From Liopterus haemorrhoidalis (Eukaryota; Arthropoda; Insecta; Coleoptera; Dytiscidae), in the NCBI GenBank assembly GCA_963971575.1, contig OZ020613.1:45436239-45500238 (forward strand): a stretch of 64,000 nt of DNA. The letters run 5' to 3'. Numbering within the stretch: position 1 is the stretch's first letter; each line of letters opens with the position of its first letter. The notes beneath the pieces were generated by a model, which saw only the letters and a program-made list of their open reading frames with translations, made no database searches and was not told the DNA's origin. Made by a program: the position numbers and the translations under genes. Shown one piece after another: positions 9,825 to 21,174 of this stretch.

Positions 9825-10693
9825 TTACTGGCTAGATGGTTCCTCACTAAAATGTATTCGTTTGTGAAGCGCGAAAGGTGCTAAGTATGAATATGTTTTG
9901 TTACACAATTCACATTTGTACGGCTTCTCGCCACTAGAATGCATTCGTATGTGACTAGTGAGATAAGACTTCCTCAAAAATGCTTTATTACACTGATCAC
10001 ATTTAAATGGTTTCTCTCCTAAATGTATTCGCTTGTGTCTAAGGAGTGATGATGAAACTGAAAATGCTATGTCACACTGATCACATTTAAATGGTTTCTC
10101 TCCAGAGTGTATACGTTTGTGTCTAATAAGACCTGATGAGACCGAAAATGCTAAATTACACTGATCACATTTAAATGGTTTCTCTCCAGAATGTATTCGT
10201 TTGTGTGCAATGAGATGTGATGAAGTTGTAAATGCCCTAATACACTGATCACATTTAAATGGCTTCTCTCCAGAATGCATTCGTTTATGTACAATAAGAT
10301 GAGATGAAATTGAAAATGCATTATTACATTGATCACATTTGAATGGTTTTTCTCCAGTATGAAGTCGTTTGTGTTCGAGAAGACTACTCTTACGACTAAA
10401 TGCTTTACTACATTGTTCGCATACGTATGGTTTCTCTCCAGAATGTATTCGGTTGTGTTGAATTAGATGAGATGAAAATGAGAATGCTCTAGTGCACACA
10501 TTACATTTGAATCGCTTCTCGCCAATACGTAACGGTTTATGAGCAGCAAGATCTTCAGCCTGTTCAAATGTTTTGTTACAAACATCATATTTATGACATT
10601 TCTCTACTGTTTGTGTTGCGTTACTCTGTCTGAACTTGGTATTGGAGACTGGCACCCAACTTTCATCTGGATTACCAGAAGGTGTTGCGCTAC
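9825..10693 (-). CDS. Terminal C2H2 zinc-finger exon of unit A
   Basis: DNA-binding exon, predicted nuclear. The TTATTTGCAG acceptor at 10694 gives phase 1 (GT AGC GCA), matching G|GT at the end of exon 2 at 20543. After a short NPDESWVPVS leader come nine C2H2 units joined by H(T/S)GEKP(F/Y) linkers. Unit 1 is degenerate: its first Cys is Tyr (KYDVC) and its last His is Arg. Units 2-9 keep both Cys and both His. It has one more finger (TTSSHLIAH helix) than unit D. The frame also stays open 5' of the acceptor to about 10898; no conserved module is seen there, so I do not use that start. Joined with exons 1 and 2, unit A gives about 375 residues. Confidence 0.9.
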
Positions 10694-11366
10694 CTGCAAA
10701 TAAATAAGTAATTAAAATCAATGTTTGTAATTCATCGATATTTAAACTTAATTGACTTCCTGATGTTGCTGGATTCCTGAAGCAAATTTTTAAACCAATT
10801 TCGGGCTGTTCGTGGTGTAACTTCACTTTCTCCAAATGCTCTACCAAATTTTCTTGTTTTATCGACAGCGGGCTACGAATCACACTACGGGCAAACATTT
10901 TGGTTTGGGATACCAGGTTCGGGATACCAGGTTCAGGATACCCAGTTTCGGGTACACTGTTTTATATTTCTAACTACTTTTTTTTTTGCTCATCACTTCA
11001 TTCGTAATCTGTTGCTTTGCTTAACTCTTTCATTCGTTTTTTTGCGGATTGGTTTCGGATATCTGGTTCCGATTACCTGGTTCATTAGTTAGGTAGTTGA
11101 AACCGGGTGAACCCGCAACCGGTTCGGTTTTCAACATGGTAAATTTCAAACAGCACAAATATGTTTCAAGACATTTTTTATCGACCTCTGAGTATTTTTA
11201 CAATATACAGGTTGAAGAACTATATATACACAAAATTTCCACTATTTATAATCAGCCGTTTGGCCAATTTTTATCTTACAGGCAGACAGATAAACACATG
11301 ATTGACGATGTTAAGGTTTCTTAGTCGTTCGTAAATTTTAATTTTTATACTTTAAGATTAATTTAT
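10694..11366. other. Large intron of unit A, proximal part
   Basis: Contains an open minus-strand extension (to ~10898) with no recognised domain, and near 10900-10950 several imperfect GGATACCAGGTTCGG repeats. 11190-11330 resembles part of the interspersed repeat at 49404 and 60590 (AGCCGTTTGGCCAATTTTTA then a GACAGA run). No gene. Confidence 0.5.
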
Positions 11367-11949
11367 CTAATGGCGTATTCGAGTGGACCACTCAGGACCT
11401 GCTCGGCCAGCGAACAAATGACGTCATGCTCTATCCGAGTTTTACTAGCAAGCGCGCCAGAGCAACTTCCAATCGAATACGTTTTTATTATTGTAATTAT
11501 TAATTATTTAAAAATACAGTGATTTCCCTGCGTAAACACTGCAGGATAATACTTTATGTATAATTTTTATTATTTTATTTTTGTTATTGCAATAATTTAT
11601 TTATTTTCTGTTTATTTATATTAGCAAAATGTTACTTTTTTTAGATTACTTCATGTCTTTTAATTTCCTATTTTGATTTATTATACAAAAAGATACATCA
11701 CTACTTGATGAAGATTCAATTAGTTCTAATAAATATACTATAGGTTTGAAATACCGCTACGCGCCATACTGCTCGGAGCTGCTCTGACTCTTTAGCCAGT
11801 GCAAGAAAAAGTGCACTCAGTGCAGTTACCTTTCCCAATCGAATACAAATTTATCAACTCTAGAGCAACTGCTCGCCCAATCGAATACGAAACTTGCTCG
11901 CCAAGTGACCTGACTGCATAGTAGAGCACCCAATCGAATACGCCATTAG
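11367..11949. mobile_element. MITE with CTAATGGCGTATTCGA ends
   Basis: 583 bp bounded by a 16-bp inverted repeat, CTAATGGCGTATTCGA. Variants of CCAATCGAATACG recur at least five times inside, mostly in the right half. No ORF. Non-autonomous DNA element of unassigned superfamily. Confidence 0.65.
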
Positions 11950-12170
11950 TGATAAGGAGGAAAAAAAAAAAACAACAATTTGTTAAAAATAAAACTATTT
12001 ATATTTACTTTTCGTTTCTTAATCTATGTTTTAAGAGTTTTCTTTAGATATCCCATAATACAAAAATTATTGTTTTTTAACAACACAAGAAATTCAATAT
12101 TATTCGAAAAAAATGGTCTGAACAAATATGTTCAATCAATATTTACGAGGGGCGGTTGAAATGTATATAA

Positions 12171-12494
12171 TAATAATAATATCTCTCTCAAGGAGGAGGA
12201 AAGAGGTCCAAGTATATAGACCTCTTGTCCAAGCTTAGAAAGCTGTATCCCGGGTATAAAGTTAAGCTTGTAGTCCTGATAGTTGGTGTTTTGGGTGGTA
12301 TGAAAGCCTCCTATCGAAGGGAAATCGAGTCCATTCCCGTCTGCAGATCTTCTGCCAACTCTTTGATCTCCAGGATGCAGAAAGCAGTGCTGCTCGGGGT
12401 CACTCCGCATTGTGCGGGTACTAGATCTAGCGTAATTTCCGCGGCTGCATATCGCCAGGGTTTGGGATGCAGTCGTGTTGCTGAAGTTTGAGAT
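12171..12494 (+). pseudogene. C-terminal end of a non-LTR retrotransposon (RLE type)
   Basis: The plus strand reads KYIDLLSKLRKLYPGYKV, LVVLIVGVLGGMK and SRMQKAVLLG. This resembles the tail of elements with a restriction-like endonuclease after the reverse transcriptase (R2/R4/Dong type), where a KYxDLxxEL helix is followed by a V-GxLG turn and a MQKxxLLG end. No reverse transcriptase accompanies it: a 5'-truncated insertion. Close relative on the minus strand at 57755-58125. Confidence 0.6.
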
Positions 12495-12868
12495 TAGTGG
12501 ACGCTTGTCAAGACCTGACAAACCCCATAATAATAATATTTATTAATATTGAAATACATTATAAAAAATGTTTACACAAGTCAAAATATTTAAAAAGTAC
12601 AAATTTAAAAATGATATTACAAAAAAAAAAAACTAAGTAAGTATAATAAGTAAAGTAAATAAAATTACAATTTTTTACATACGTCATCAACAAGGATAAA
12701 AAAATAAATAAATAAATAAAAGATAAAGATATCAGGTGTCCGAGAAAAAGTTAAAATCGTCCACCAGATACTCGTCAATATGATAGAAGGCCTTTTTGAT
12801 TAAAAATTTTTTAATTTTTGTTTTAAAATGACTTTTATCAAGGCATTCGACCTTACTCGGTAGCACAT

Positions 12869-15621
12869 GGGTCATTCCACGTCAAGTGGTCTAATTTTTG
12901 AGAGAGTCCCTGCTCGACCATCTCCAATTTTGTTGAAACTTTATGGGTGTATACATATATGTTTGAAATGATGATCTGTAAAGTTTTAGCTCCATATGTA
13001 GTATAGGTGGGGCACCAGGGGCTTGCCTATGGAAGTCATTCGGCCGTGGTGTGGCTCGTTCGTCAATAATCGGCAAAGTTTCACATGCTGCTGTTGCACA
13101 ACTAAAGCAGCTAGCACCATGAAATTGCACACTCTTGTTCAACTTTTTGTGTTGAACACAAAAACTGTAGTGTCAAAGCTTATTAATGTGTGTATTTGAC
13201 ACAATATGACCTGGAAGTGGCCGAAAAAATTCATCGTAATGAGTTTTTGCCATACTTTGACTTTCCATAACTTAATGAAAAAAGCTTTTGACAACTTTAT
13301 CTCAAACCAGCTTATTATTCATATGAACATCAAAGCATTGCATAAGTATTAGCTTCCATGTTCATTTGCTTGCTAAGATATTTGCCTGCAAAAATGCCAC
13401 CGAAGTCAAAATGAGCAAATCTGACCTATTTTCAGAGCTAAATATCACAAAATGGGTCACCTTCGATTTTATTTTTTCTACCACCATTGGATAGAGCAGG
13501 TTTTTTGCTGCTAGAATAAGCTTTTTTCATTTTGGAGTCTTTCTGTTTAAGGTGCAAAAAATGACTTTAAACATGATGCTCATATTCGCGCAAAACGGAA
13601 AGTTCGGAAAATGTACATTTCACATGCCTTCATTATTAAGACCACTCTAACTAGCAGATAACACTAATTCAAATCTGGGAGGTCAAACACAAAAATAGTG
13701 TGTTAAGATAAAGCCATTCACCTGTCCCAGTGACATGTGAAACTGCAGAAGGAGCTTCATAACTGTAGAATCAAGCCCAACTTTTCTAAAACCACAATTT
13801 TAAAATAAAAGATCTTATATAATTAGTTGTCTGGCCAATTTATGAGCCCTGTTGCATTTTAAAACTGTTTTAAGTTAAAACTCTTAGGCTTAGTTGCATA
13901 ATGATACATTTTCAATTAAACTTTGTCAAAATTTGAGCTTCAAAATCAAATCCTACAAAAGGAATAATTAACGTTTCCTGTTTCTTGTGTGGGGTAAATT
14001 TTTTTGCAGTCAAACAAATTTTAATAATTGTTTTAATATAATGTATCGTGCAAAATTATTTTGAATATAACAATTATTTGTTTTTCAGAATATTGGATAT
14101 TTTATTGAATCATATATTGTTTTATTGCAATCTTTGTTTATGGAATTACAAAATTGTGGAGGCGATCTTGGTCCTTGCAGCATCGGCCGTGTGGAGAATT
14201 CCACTTGCCATTTAACATCCTATTCAAGCAGAAAAGAGTTGAAATTAATAAAAAACTTTGAATTAAATGAGCAATTATTAATTAGCCAGCGTTCTGGATT
14301 GAAGTTCGACGAAACATCAGAAATTTGTCTGCATCATGAAGCTTTGCTTTTGACAAAATTTGAATTTTTGCAAAGGTCATGTTGTAATCCTTTTGAAAAG
14401 AAGAATCACATCGTGAAGAAGGGTTTACGAGCAATTGATTTGTCAACTGCAAATCAGTTGAAGGACTTAACAAGGTGTGACATAAGGCCTGGTGAAAAAC
14501 TATGTCCCTCCTGCAGAAAACAGTTTACAGAAAGTAAATCAACAGTAGCATCAGCTTCATCGGAATCAAACTGTGGTGAGGAACTGGAGGTTTCTGAAAA
14601 ATTGAATGCCAGTTTAACGGCTATTGGTGTTTCTCCTCTAAAATTCTCCTCAAAATATAAACTGGTTGGTCAGGGTTGAAATTTATGATGCAAAAAAGCA
14701 TGGCTTATGCTAATCACGGTGAAGTTTCCCGTCCAGTTTCACATTCAAATGTCACTGTGACAGATGAATGGCTCTGTAATCTTCCCACATATTTTTTGTG
14801 TTTGACCCCCCAAATTTGAATTAGTTTGCCAAATTTTTATCTGCTGGTTAGAGTGGTCTTAATAATGAAGGCATGTGAAATGTACATTTTCCGAACTTTC
14901 CGTTTTGCGCGAATATGAGCATCATGTTTAAAGTCATTTTTTGCATCTTAAACAGAAAGACTCCAAAATGAAAAAAGCTTATTCTAGCAGCAAAAAACCT
15001 GCTCTATCCAATGGTGGTAGAAAAAATAAAATCGAAGGTGACCCATTTTGTGATATTTAGCTCTGAAAATAGGTCAGATTTGCTCATTTTGACTTTGGTG
15101 GCATTTTTGCAGGCAAATATCTTAGCAAGCAAATGAACATGGAAGCTAATACTTAAGCAATGCTTTGATGTTCATATGTATAATAAGCTGGTTTGAAATA
15201 AAGCTGTCAAAAGCTTTTCTCATTAAGTTATGGAAAGTCAAAGTATGGCTTAAACTCATTACGATGAATTTTTTTTGGCCACTTCCAGGTGATATTGTGT
15301 CAAGTACACACATTAATAAGTTTTGATACTATAGTTTTTGTGTTCAGCAGAAAAAGTTGAACAAGAGTATGCAATTTCAGAGTGCTAGCTGCTTTAGTTG
15401 TGCAACAGAAGCATGTGAAACTTTGCCGATTATTGACGAACGAGCCACACCACGGCCGAATGACTTCCATAGGCAACCCCCTGGTGCCCCACCTATACTA
15501 CATATGGAGCTAAAACTTTACAGATCATCATTTCAAACATATATGTATACACCCATAAAGTTTCAGCAAAATTGGAGATGGTCGAGCAGGGACCCCTAGA
15601 CCACTTGACATGGAATGACCC
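12869..15621. mobile_element. Long-TIR DNA transposon, Sola-like
   Basis: 2,753 bp with terminal inverted repeats of about 880 bp (12869-13746 and 14736-15621), starting GGGTCATTCCACGTC. A 4-bp duplication, ACAT, flanks it (12865-12868 and 15622-15625). Four-bp duplications are typical of the Sola superfamily, so that is my assignment by inference. The unique centre carries one Cys-rich ORF (14125-14679) and no transposase core. Inserted in the LINE at 12530-17880. Confidence 0.75.
14125..14679 (+). CDS. Cys/His-rich ORF of the long-TIR element
   Basis: 184-residue frame between the two long repeats. A possible zinc-binding set is spread over residues ~67-131: ICLHHEALLL, RSCCNPFEKKNH, then PGEKLCPSCRKQF. 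A Ser-rich low-complexity tail follows. A TTTTTCAG acceptor just 5' (14088) suggests it is the second exon of a longer gene whose first exon is not obvious. I read it as the N-terminal DNA-binding domain of a transposase whose catalytic part has been deleted; it could instead be a small accessory protein. Not recognised by name. Confidence 0.5.
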   Translation: MQSLFMELQNCGGDLGPCSIGRVENSTCHLTSYSSRKELKLIKNFELNEQLLISQRSGLKFDETSEICLHHEALLLTKFEFLQRSCCNPFEKKNHIVKKGLRAIDLSTANQLKDLTRCDIRPGEKLCPSCRKQFTESKSTVASASSESNCGEELEVSEKLNASLTAIGVSPLKFSSKYKLVGQG

Positions 15622-15694
15622 ACATTATAAAATTTGGTGGCATAGTAATTTAACGAGTATCTGGTTGACGATAGTCTTGTGTAATCAGGCCTGA

Positions 15695-16860
15695 TCAATT
15701 CTTTGCCTCTGGTATTGTAGCTATGAATATTTTTTGTAGCTTTTTGTCTTTAAAGTTAAAATGGACATTCAATAGGCAATGGTATATGTACAGGCAAGGG
15801 AACGTTAAAACGCCAAGTTCTATAAACAAGTGTGTACAACTCTCTCTGTAGCCTATTCCGCCGATTATTCTAATAACACGTCGTTGCAGTGTAAAAATTC
15901 TCACTGCATGCGTGGAATGTCCCCACGCTAGTAGCGCATAAGCAACGTGAGATTGAAAAAGCGCGTAATATGCCGTCAATAGAACATCTTTACTCACTTT
16001 CCATCTTAAATTCCTGATACAATATATTGATTTACATAATTTTATGGATGTCACATCAACGTGTTTCTCCCAGCTAAGGTTCATACCTAGAGTAACACCC
16101 AGAAAACATACTGAGTCACTGGTAACACAGTCCAGGGCTCGTCTTGAAAAAGAAAGGTGTTGGGTCTTTGCTTGATTAGTGCAAAGTTTGTTGACTGAAA
16201 ACCATCTTACACTACGCTCAATATTCCACTGATTCTGTTCCACTAACTCTTCATAATCTGGGCAATGGTTTAAAAGTGTCGTGTCGTCTGCATACAAGAT
16301 AGTTTTTGCAGTATTCATATAGAATGGTAGATCATTTATGAAGATTATGAAAAGTAGCGGACCCAAAATGGAGCCATGCGGCACACCAGACTCAATCACC
16401 AGATCATCTGATCTTCTTCCATTGATCCATACAAATTGCTTTCTATTTGACAGATAGCTTTTTAATAATTTTCAGCTGTCAGGGCTAACATTGTAACAGG
16501 ATAATTTAGAAATCAATATATCTTGTGATACGCAGTCAAAAGCTTTAGACAGATCTAAAAACGTTGCTATACCATGAGATCTATTTTCTATAGCTGATGT
16601 GATATACTCAACCAGTTATAAAATAGCATGAGTAGTAGATTTTCCAGGTCTAAAGCCAAATTGACTGCTATTCAACAAGTGATTGCTTTCAAAATGTTCA
16701 ATTAACTGGCGAAGAAATGTTTTTCGAAAATTTTCGAGAAAATTGGGGTTAGGGATATTGGCCTATAGTTGTTTAAGTCGTATTTCTTTTTGCCTTTATA
16801 AATTGGTATAACTTTTGTTAATTTCAGCGCTGTCGGAAATGTATGCGTTACTAAAGACGA
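15695..16860 (-). pseudogene. LINE reverse transcriptase
   Basis: The first 235 codons from 16399 are open: ESGVPHGSILGPLLFIIFIN (palm), TILYADDTTLL (catalytic Asp pair) and the thumb with HVAYALLAWG. Continuing 5' to 16860, in shifted frames, is the fingers region, including KSTTHAILQLVEYI-like and FLDLSKAFDCV-like text. Jockey/CR1 group by these blocks. A further fragment of the same polyprotein lies at 16851-17162. Confidence 0.8.
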
Positions 16861-17885
16861 ATTAAAAACTTTGCAGAGTGGGTTAATCGAAAGGTTTTTA
16901 CTCTTTTAATTAATACGGCATTTAAGTCATACGCATCTCTACTTTTACTGTTGTTCAACGAAGTATTTGCGTCCCTTACTTGATTATGAGTAATTGTTTT
17001 GATAGTAAAGATAGGTATGCCGTTCTTGTTTATTATTGATGAGACTATATCAATAGACTCTTGGTTGCCTTGTAGTTGATTTAAAACCATGTTTTTCGTT
17101 ATATCAATGAAAAAGTTATTAATCACATTAGGATGTTGTGAGCATTCAATTTTCTTGAACAAGGGCCTCGATTGATTAATTATATTCTACACTGCTTGAG
17201 GCGTGTTATCAGAATTATCTATATATTCAGAATTAGCTGTGATTTTAGATAATGCGATTTCTTACCTGTACAGTCTTCTAACATGATTCCGAACTGCCAC
17301 AGTCTGTGGATTGGGATTTTGCATATGATATGTTTGAAAAAATTGTGATAGGTTTCTTAGCTGATAAAGTTTATCATTAAACCAGGATATATTATTGTTC
17401 TTACTTTTAAGTTTATTTTTTTTTGCGGAAAACAACTTGTAAATAATCTAAGTACTATGTCTAAAAACTTTTAAAAACAGTATCACTACTTTCATCCACT
17501 ATATTACCGTTATATGCGAAATCCCAGTTCACGTTTGTTAATTCATTATAAAACTTAAGTAGAGCAACATTGGTGATTGGTCGACACACATTTTCATTTA
17601 CATTGTTATTGTTATTTAGGGAGGACTCAACTGTTTCAATTGTTCAATGTTTACGATAACCCATTCCACTGTAGTCTGAGAAAGAGTTTTTAATTTCGTA
17701 CACTTCATCAGCTATACCTTTATCAATACAAAAAATGTTACCAAGACAGTTATTCCCCCTGGTGTTCAAGTAGACCAGTTTCTGCATGGCAAATGCCCTA
17801 AACATATCGCAGAGTTGCTTAGTTTCAGATTCGGATTTATTAAAATGAACGTTAAAATCTCCCCCTAGGCCTAGGTAATCGGCCT

Positions 17886-18870
17886 ATGCAAGAAAACACA
17901 ACTTTTTCGGCAAAAATCAATTTATTTCTCAACATAGTCTCCTTTCAGAACTACACACTTCGTCCAACGATACTCAAATTTTCTGATGCCCTCCGAAAAA
18001 TACGATTTCTCGAAGCCCTCAAAATAGGCCTCTGTTTCAGCGATGACCTCCTCATTCGACCCAAATCTCTTATCACCCAGCCATTTCTTCAAGGTTGGAA
18101 ATAAATAATAGTTTTAGGGGATCAAATCTGGAAAATATGGTGGACGAGGAATCAATTCGTAGCGCTATTCATGGAGTTTTGCCATTGCGTTTGTGCAGTT
18201 GTGGATCGGTGCGTTGTCCTGGTGAAACACCATTTTTTTTTTTCACCAAATGCGCCCACTTTCGCCGATATGATGCTGACAAGTTTCGACTGTTCCTTGG
18301 TCTCTGGGGTTTTGTGATTGATCCATATTTCGTCCACGGTTACGAAACGGCGTGAAAAGTCTTTCTTATCGTGGTTGAACATAGCCAAACATTCCTTTGA
18401 AATGATCAGACGATCCTGTTTGTTTTCGACTGAGAGCAAATACGGCACCCATCTGGCAAAGAGTTTCCTCATTCCCAAATATTCACGCAAAATGGTGAGC
18501 ACCTGTTCGGTTGAGATGCCCGCAGCCTCAGCTATCTCGCGCTTAATCACTTAGTGGATCATCGATTATCATTCCATGGATTTTATCAACCATTTCTGGC
18601 GTCGTGACCTCTTTGGGCGGCCAGGCCGGTCGCTTATCATCAAATGTTCCTACGACCGCGTTTAATTTCAGCTGTCCAATATTTAACTTTTGATATCGAA
18701 GGTGCAGAGTCCCCATAAACATCGTTCGTTTTCTTTTTCAAAAACAAGTATCTAATAACTGCACGATATTCAATTTTATTTATTTTTGTAAAAATGCAAA
18801 AGTTGTTCTCTTTCAATGACTTTCAAACACAAACGTCATTTAGTTGAAATTTGAATTTAGCAGTTGGTTG
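17886..18870 (-). pseudogene. mariner transposase relic
   Basis: Minus strand. The frame at 18152-18550 reads IKREIAEAAGISTEQVLTIL (helix-turn-helix), FSRRFVTVDEIWINHKTPET (first catalytic Asp in VTVDE) and stops being recognisable near 18200 after a frameshift at a poly-A run. 17928-18100 encodes the C-terminus (FPTLKKWLGDKRF, EEVIAETEAYFE, LKGDYVEK). A related fragment is at 56120-56340. Sits at the 5' edge of the Jockey-like LINE. Confidence 0.75.
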
Positions 18871-19217
18871 AAAATTTTACAGTAGTCATATGAAGGTTAG
18901 GATTTACGAAAAATAACAATGATTTGATACTGGTGGCACCATCTCTTGCATAGAACGATTACGTCATAACACTAGACATTAGAATATTATATACCCTAAA
19001 TTTTGCCGTATATCAAAATCCAGAAATAATCCCACCTACTATGCTATTAAATTATTTAATAAATTGCCAGTCAGTAATCTTTTACAAAAAAAAAAATAAA
19101 TAAGCGTTTGTGATGGATCTGTTAATTAAGAATGCATTGTACTTTGTGAACGTAATTTTTTTGATTTAATTTTTAGAATTATCAATAGTTATTTTGTATT
19201 ACGCTAATTAATAATTG
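18871..19217. other. AT-rich spacer
   Basis: Nothing recognised. Confidence 0.4.
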
Positions 19218-19780
19218 TAGGAGAACCCGGGACATAACGGGGTGCCCGTTACGGGTTATCTTTAGTAAAATCTTAAGGAATATCGTAGAAAATTTCAAAA
19301 TACTTTTATTCGTAAGATGATTTATTGTTTAATTATTACAGACATTAAAAAAACTTAGTTATGACGATATAAAAAAAAGCTTCCATGTGCTCATTTTGCC
19401 CCGGTGTCGGGGCAGATGAGCACGAGCGTGGTATAATGGTCAATCAGCTAAAATCTGGAGCAGAATGAACCCACGTGAGTGCATTCCTCATCGTTATCAT
19501 CTTCTCCAACGAAAGAACAATGTGCCCACTTGCCACATGCTCTGCACTGGAGCAATCAACGTCTGGATATGTGTGAAAAATATATCAACATAGCAAAAAA
19601 CACGTTTCACCAATTTACAAAATGTAAACGCCAGCTCTCAGTCATACAACGACTCTCGGAAGACACTAGCAAAGTACTGAACGTGATTGGCATGCACCCA
19701 ACATGGTGGCATGCTTTAACAGCCAAAAAGAGGGAAGCCCGTTATACCCCGAGAGCCTGTTATGCCCCGCCTTCCCCTAC
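19218..19780. mobile_element. Possible DNA element with GTAGG(G/A)GAA ends
   Basis: Left end GTAGGAGAACCCGGGACATA and the reverse complement of the right end, GTAGGGGAAGGCGGGGCATA, are alike. The interior is not clearly coding; a 109-codon frame at 19479 shows no domain. Confidence 0.35.
19347..19440 (+). repeat. 94-bp direct repeat, copy 1
   Basis: Nearly identical to 20809-20902, including CTCATTTTGCCCCGGTGTCG. The two copies flank exon 2 of unit A in direct orientation, 1.46 kb apart. Possibly parts of one transposon family. Confidence 0.7.
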
Positions 19781-19832
19781 TAAAGTATATGTAATTCTGT
19801 TTGTGTAAATCTGCTTGCAATATTACTTAATA

Positions 19833-20273
19833 CAGTAATACCCCGCCACTCGACTGCCTTTTAGCTCGACGTTTTCGCCATGAGTGAGAGTCGACGGAAG
19901 CATTGCTATCCGACGCATGATCGAGTACCGATCACGTGATACATATTTTGGTAAACAAAGCTAAATGAATGCATGGCCAGCAGTTCGCGCCTAGATATCT
20001 TGACGAAAACAACTCAGAATTAGTGCTGCTATGAACTTTTTGTTTTTTGCTAAAATAAGTGATTTATATTTATAATTATGGGTCCAAAGAAGGCTAGATG
20101 CAAGCATAGCTAAAAGGAAAACATATGCATATATGTATTTCCTTATATGTATATGTATTTATGTACATATGATTTCCTTTATTTCTTATGGGGAAATTCG
20201 AATCGCCACTCGACGAAATCGCTATTCGACGCTTTTTCAGAACGAATTAACGTCGAGTGGCGGGGTATTACTG
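19833..20273. mobile_element. pogo-like MITE
   Basis: 441 bp with ends CAGTAATACCCCGCCACTCG and its inverted complement, flanked by TA (19831-19832 and 20274-20275). CAGT ends plus a TA duplication fit pogo/Tigger elements. No transposase frame. Confidence 0.75.
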
Positions 20274-20542
20274 TATAAACTTTCATAACTGACTGTAAAT
20301 ATATTATTATTATTAACCAGTTAGTAAATATAAACTATTGATTAATATGTATGTTAACTCAGCACACAGTAATATACACCGCAACCCTTTAATTTATTCG
20401 GCTAACTACAGGGCTTTTTTAAGCAAAGTGATAAGTGTATTAAATCATCTATACAAAATATGCCAGGTTTAAAAGAAAAAAAAAAAAATACACTTTAAAT
20501 ATACAATAATAACATAGCATCAACTAAACTAGTTCTACTGAC
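20274..20542. other. Intron of unit A next to exon 2
   Basis: AT-rich; the last ~40 bases resemble the flanks of other exon 2 copies. No gene. Confidence 0.5.
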
Positions 20543-20674
20543 CAGTGTTTGTGACAGATGCACTCTCTAACTCATCGTCAAATTCATTGGTATTTACATG
20601 TTCTGGCTTGATGTAAATCTCCTCAATTTTCATATTATCCTGATATACGTCGTCTCTATCTTCATCTTTGATTC
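20543..20674 (-). CDS. Exon 2 of zinc-finger unit A
   Basis: 132 nt, TTGCAG acceptor and ACTG|GTCAGT donor, phase 1 at both ends. Encodes an acidic module with GIKDE at the start and EEIYIKPEHVNTNEF in the middle. IKDE and IKPE both fit the SUMO consensus. The usual PVDT here reads HVNT. Joins exon 1 at 21048 and the zinc-finger exon at 10693, across a ~9.8-kb intron filled with transposons. Confidence 0.8.
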
Positions 20675-20808
20675 CTGCAATAATCAGATTATAGTCAAAT
20701 ATAAACTAAATGTGTAGTGTAAAAAATGCAAACATAGCATTATTTAAGATGTTCACGAATTAAACATTGCTGAAATAGATTGTGACAACAAAATACGAAT
20801 AATAATAA

Positions 20809-20902
20809 TTAAAAAAACTTAGTTATGACGATATAAAAAAAGCTTCCATGTGCTCATTTTGCCCCGGTGTCGGGGCAGATGGGCACGGGCGTGGTATAAT
20901 GG
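20809..20902 (+). repeat. 94-bp direct repeat, copy 2
   Basis: Second copy of 19347-19440, lying in the short intron between exons 1 and 2 of unit A. Confidence 0.7.
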
Positions 20903-21047
20903 AGCAGAAAACTAGCTTTGTATAATCATTTCCAACGTTTTGCTACAATCAGCTGCATACGTAAAGTTCCAATGTAATTACTTTGGGCTGCGACTATTGA
21001 TCACAAATCGTTGGAATTGACTAGTTGCTGATATGCTTTTTACTGAC

Positions 21048-21174
21048 CAGTTTCCCATTCAGCCTTGTGTTCTACTTCCGTCTTTACTCTTTGTTCATCA
21101 GTAACTTCATATTCTGTCTTTATATAAATCTCTTTTTTAATAATATTATTATCTTTCGTATCATTCGTATTCAT
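21048..21174 (-). CDS. Exon 1 of zinc-finger unit A (start codon)
   Basis: Starts MNTNDTKDNN and carries EIYIKTEYEVTDE and RVKTEVEH, two psi-K-x-E sites (IKTE, VKTE). 127 nt from the ATG to the GAAACTG|GTCAGT donor, so it ends in phase 1 and joins exon 2 as Gly. The same exon occurs at 38243-38357 and 53819-53939 and, broken, at 24764-24898. Acidic N-terminus of a nuclear factor; no ZAD or BTB domain. Confidence 0.8.

Larger units (their letters stand above)
12530..17880 (-). mobile_element. Jockey-like LINE relic, interrupted
   Basis: A non-LTR element on the minus strand. The 3' end lies near 12530 (AT-rich tail). 12720-12850 encodes the family-type C-terminal end (SHFKTKIKKFLIKKAFYHI, then EEYL-like DEYLVDDF). 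15626-17880 carries the reverse transcriptase and linker. Between them lies a 2,753-bp element (12869-15621) flanked by ACAT. Stops and frameshifts throughout, so inactive. It occupies most of the unit A intron with the next elements. Confidence 0.75.

Noticed and set aside
10151..10336. Frames in other phases of the zinc-finger exons (also 62266-62478 and 62521-62772)
   Set aside because: Shadows created by the 84-base periodicity of finger repeats.
12132..12521. Minus-strand 129-codon frame with HFLHPGDQ-type text, also seen at 57681-57965 on the plus strand
   Set aside because: The opposite strand reads KYIDLLSKLRKLYP and VGVLGG, a known end of non-LTR elements. The frame is an antisense shadow of a conserved repeat.
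12891..13142. 83-codon frame repeated at 15357-15599
   Set aside because: The two are the left and right inverted repeats of the long-TIR element; similarity comes from the repeat, not from a protein.
19479..19808. 109-codon frame
   Set aside because: Overlaps the end of a probable DNA element and has no recognisable domain.
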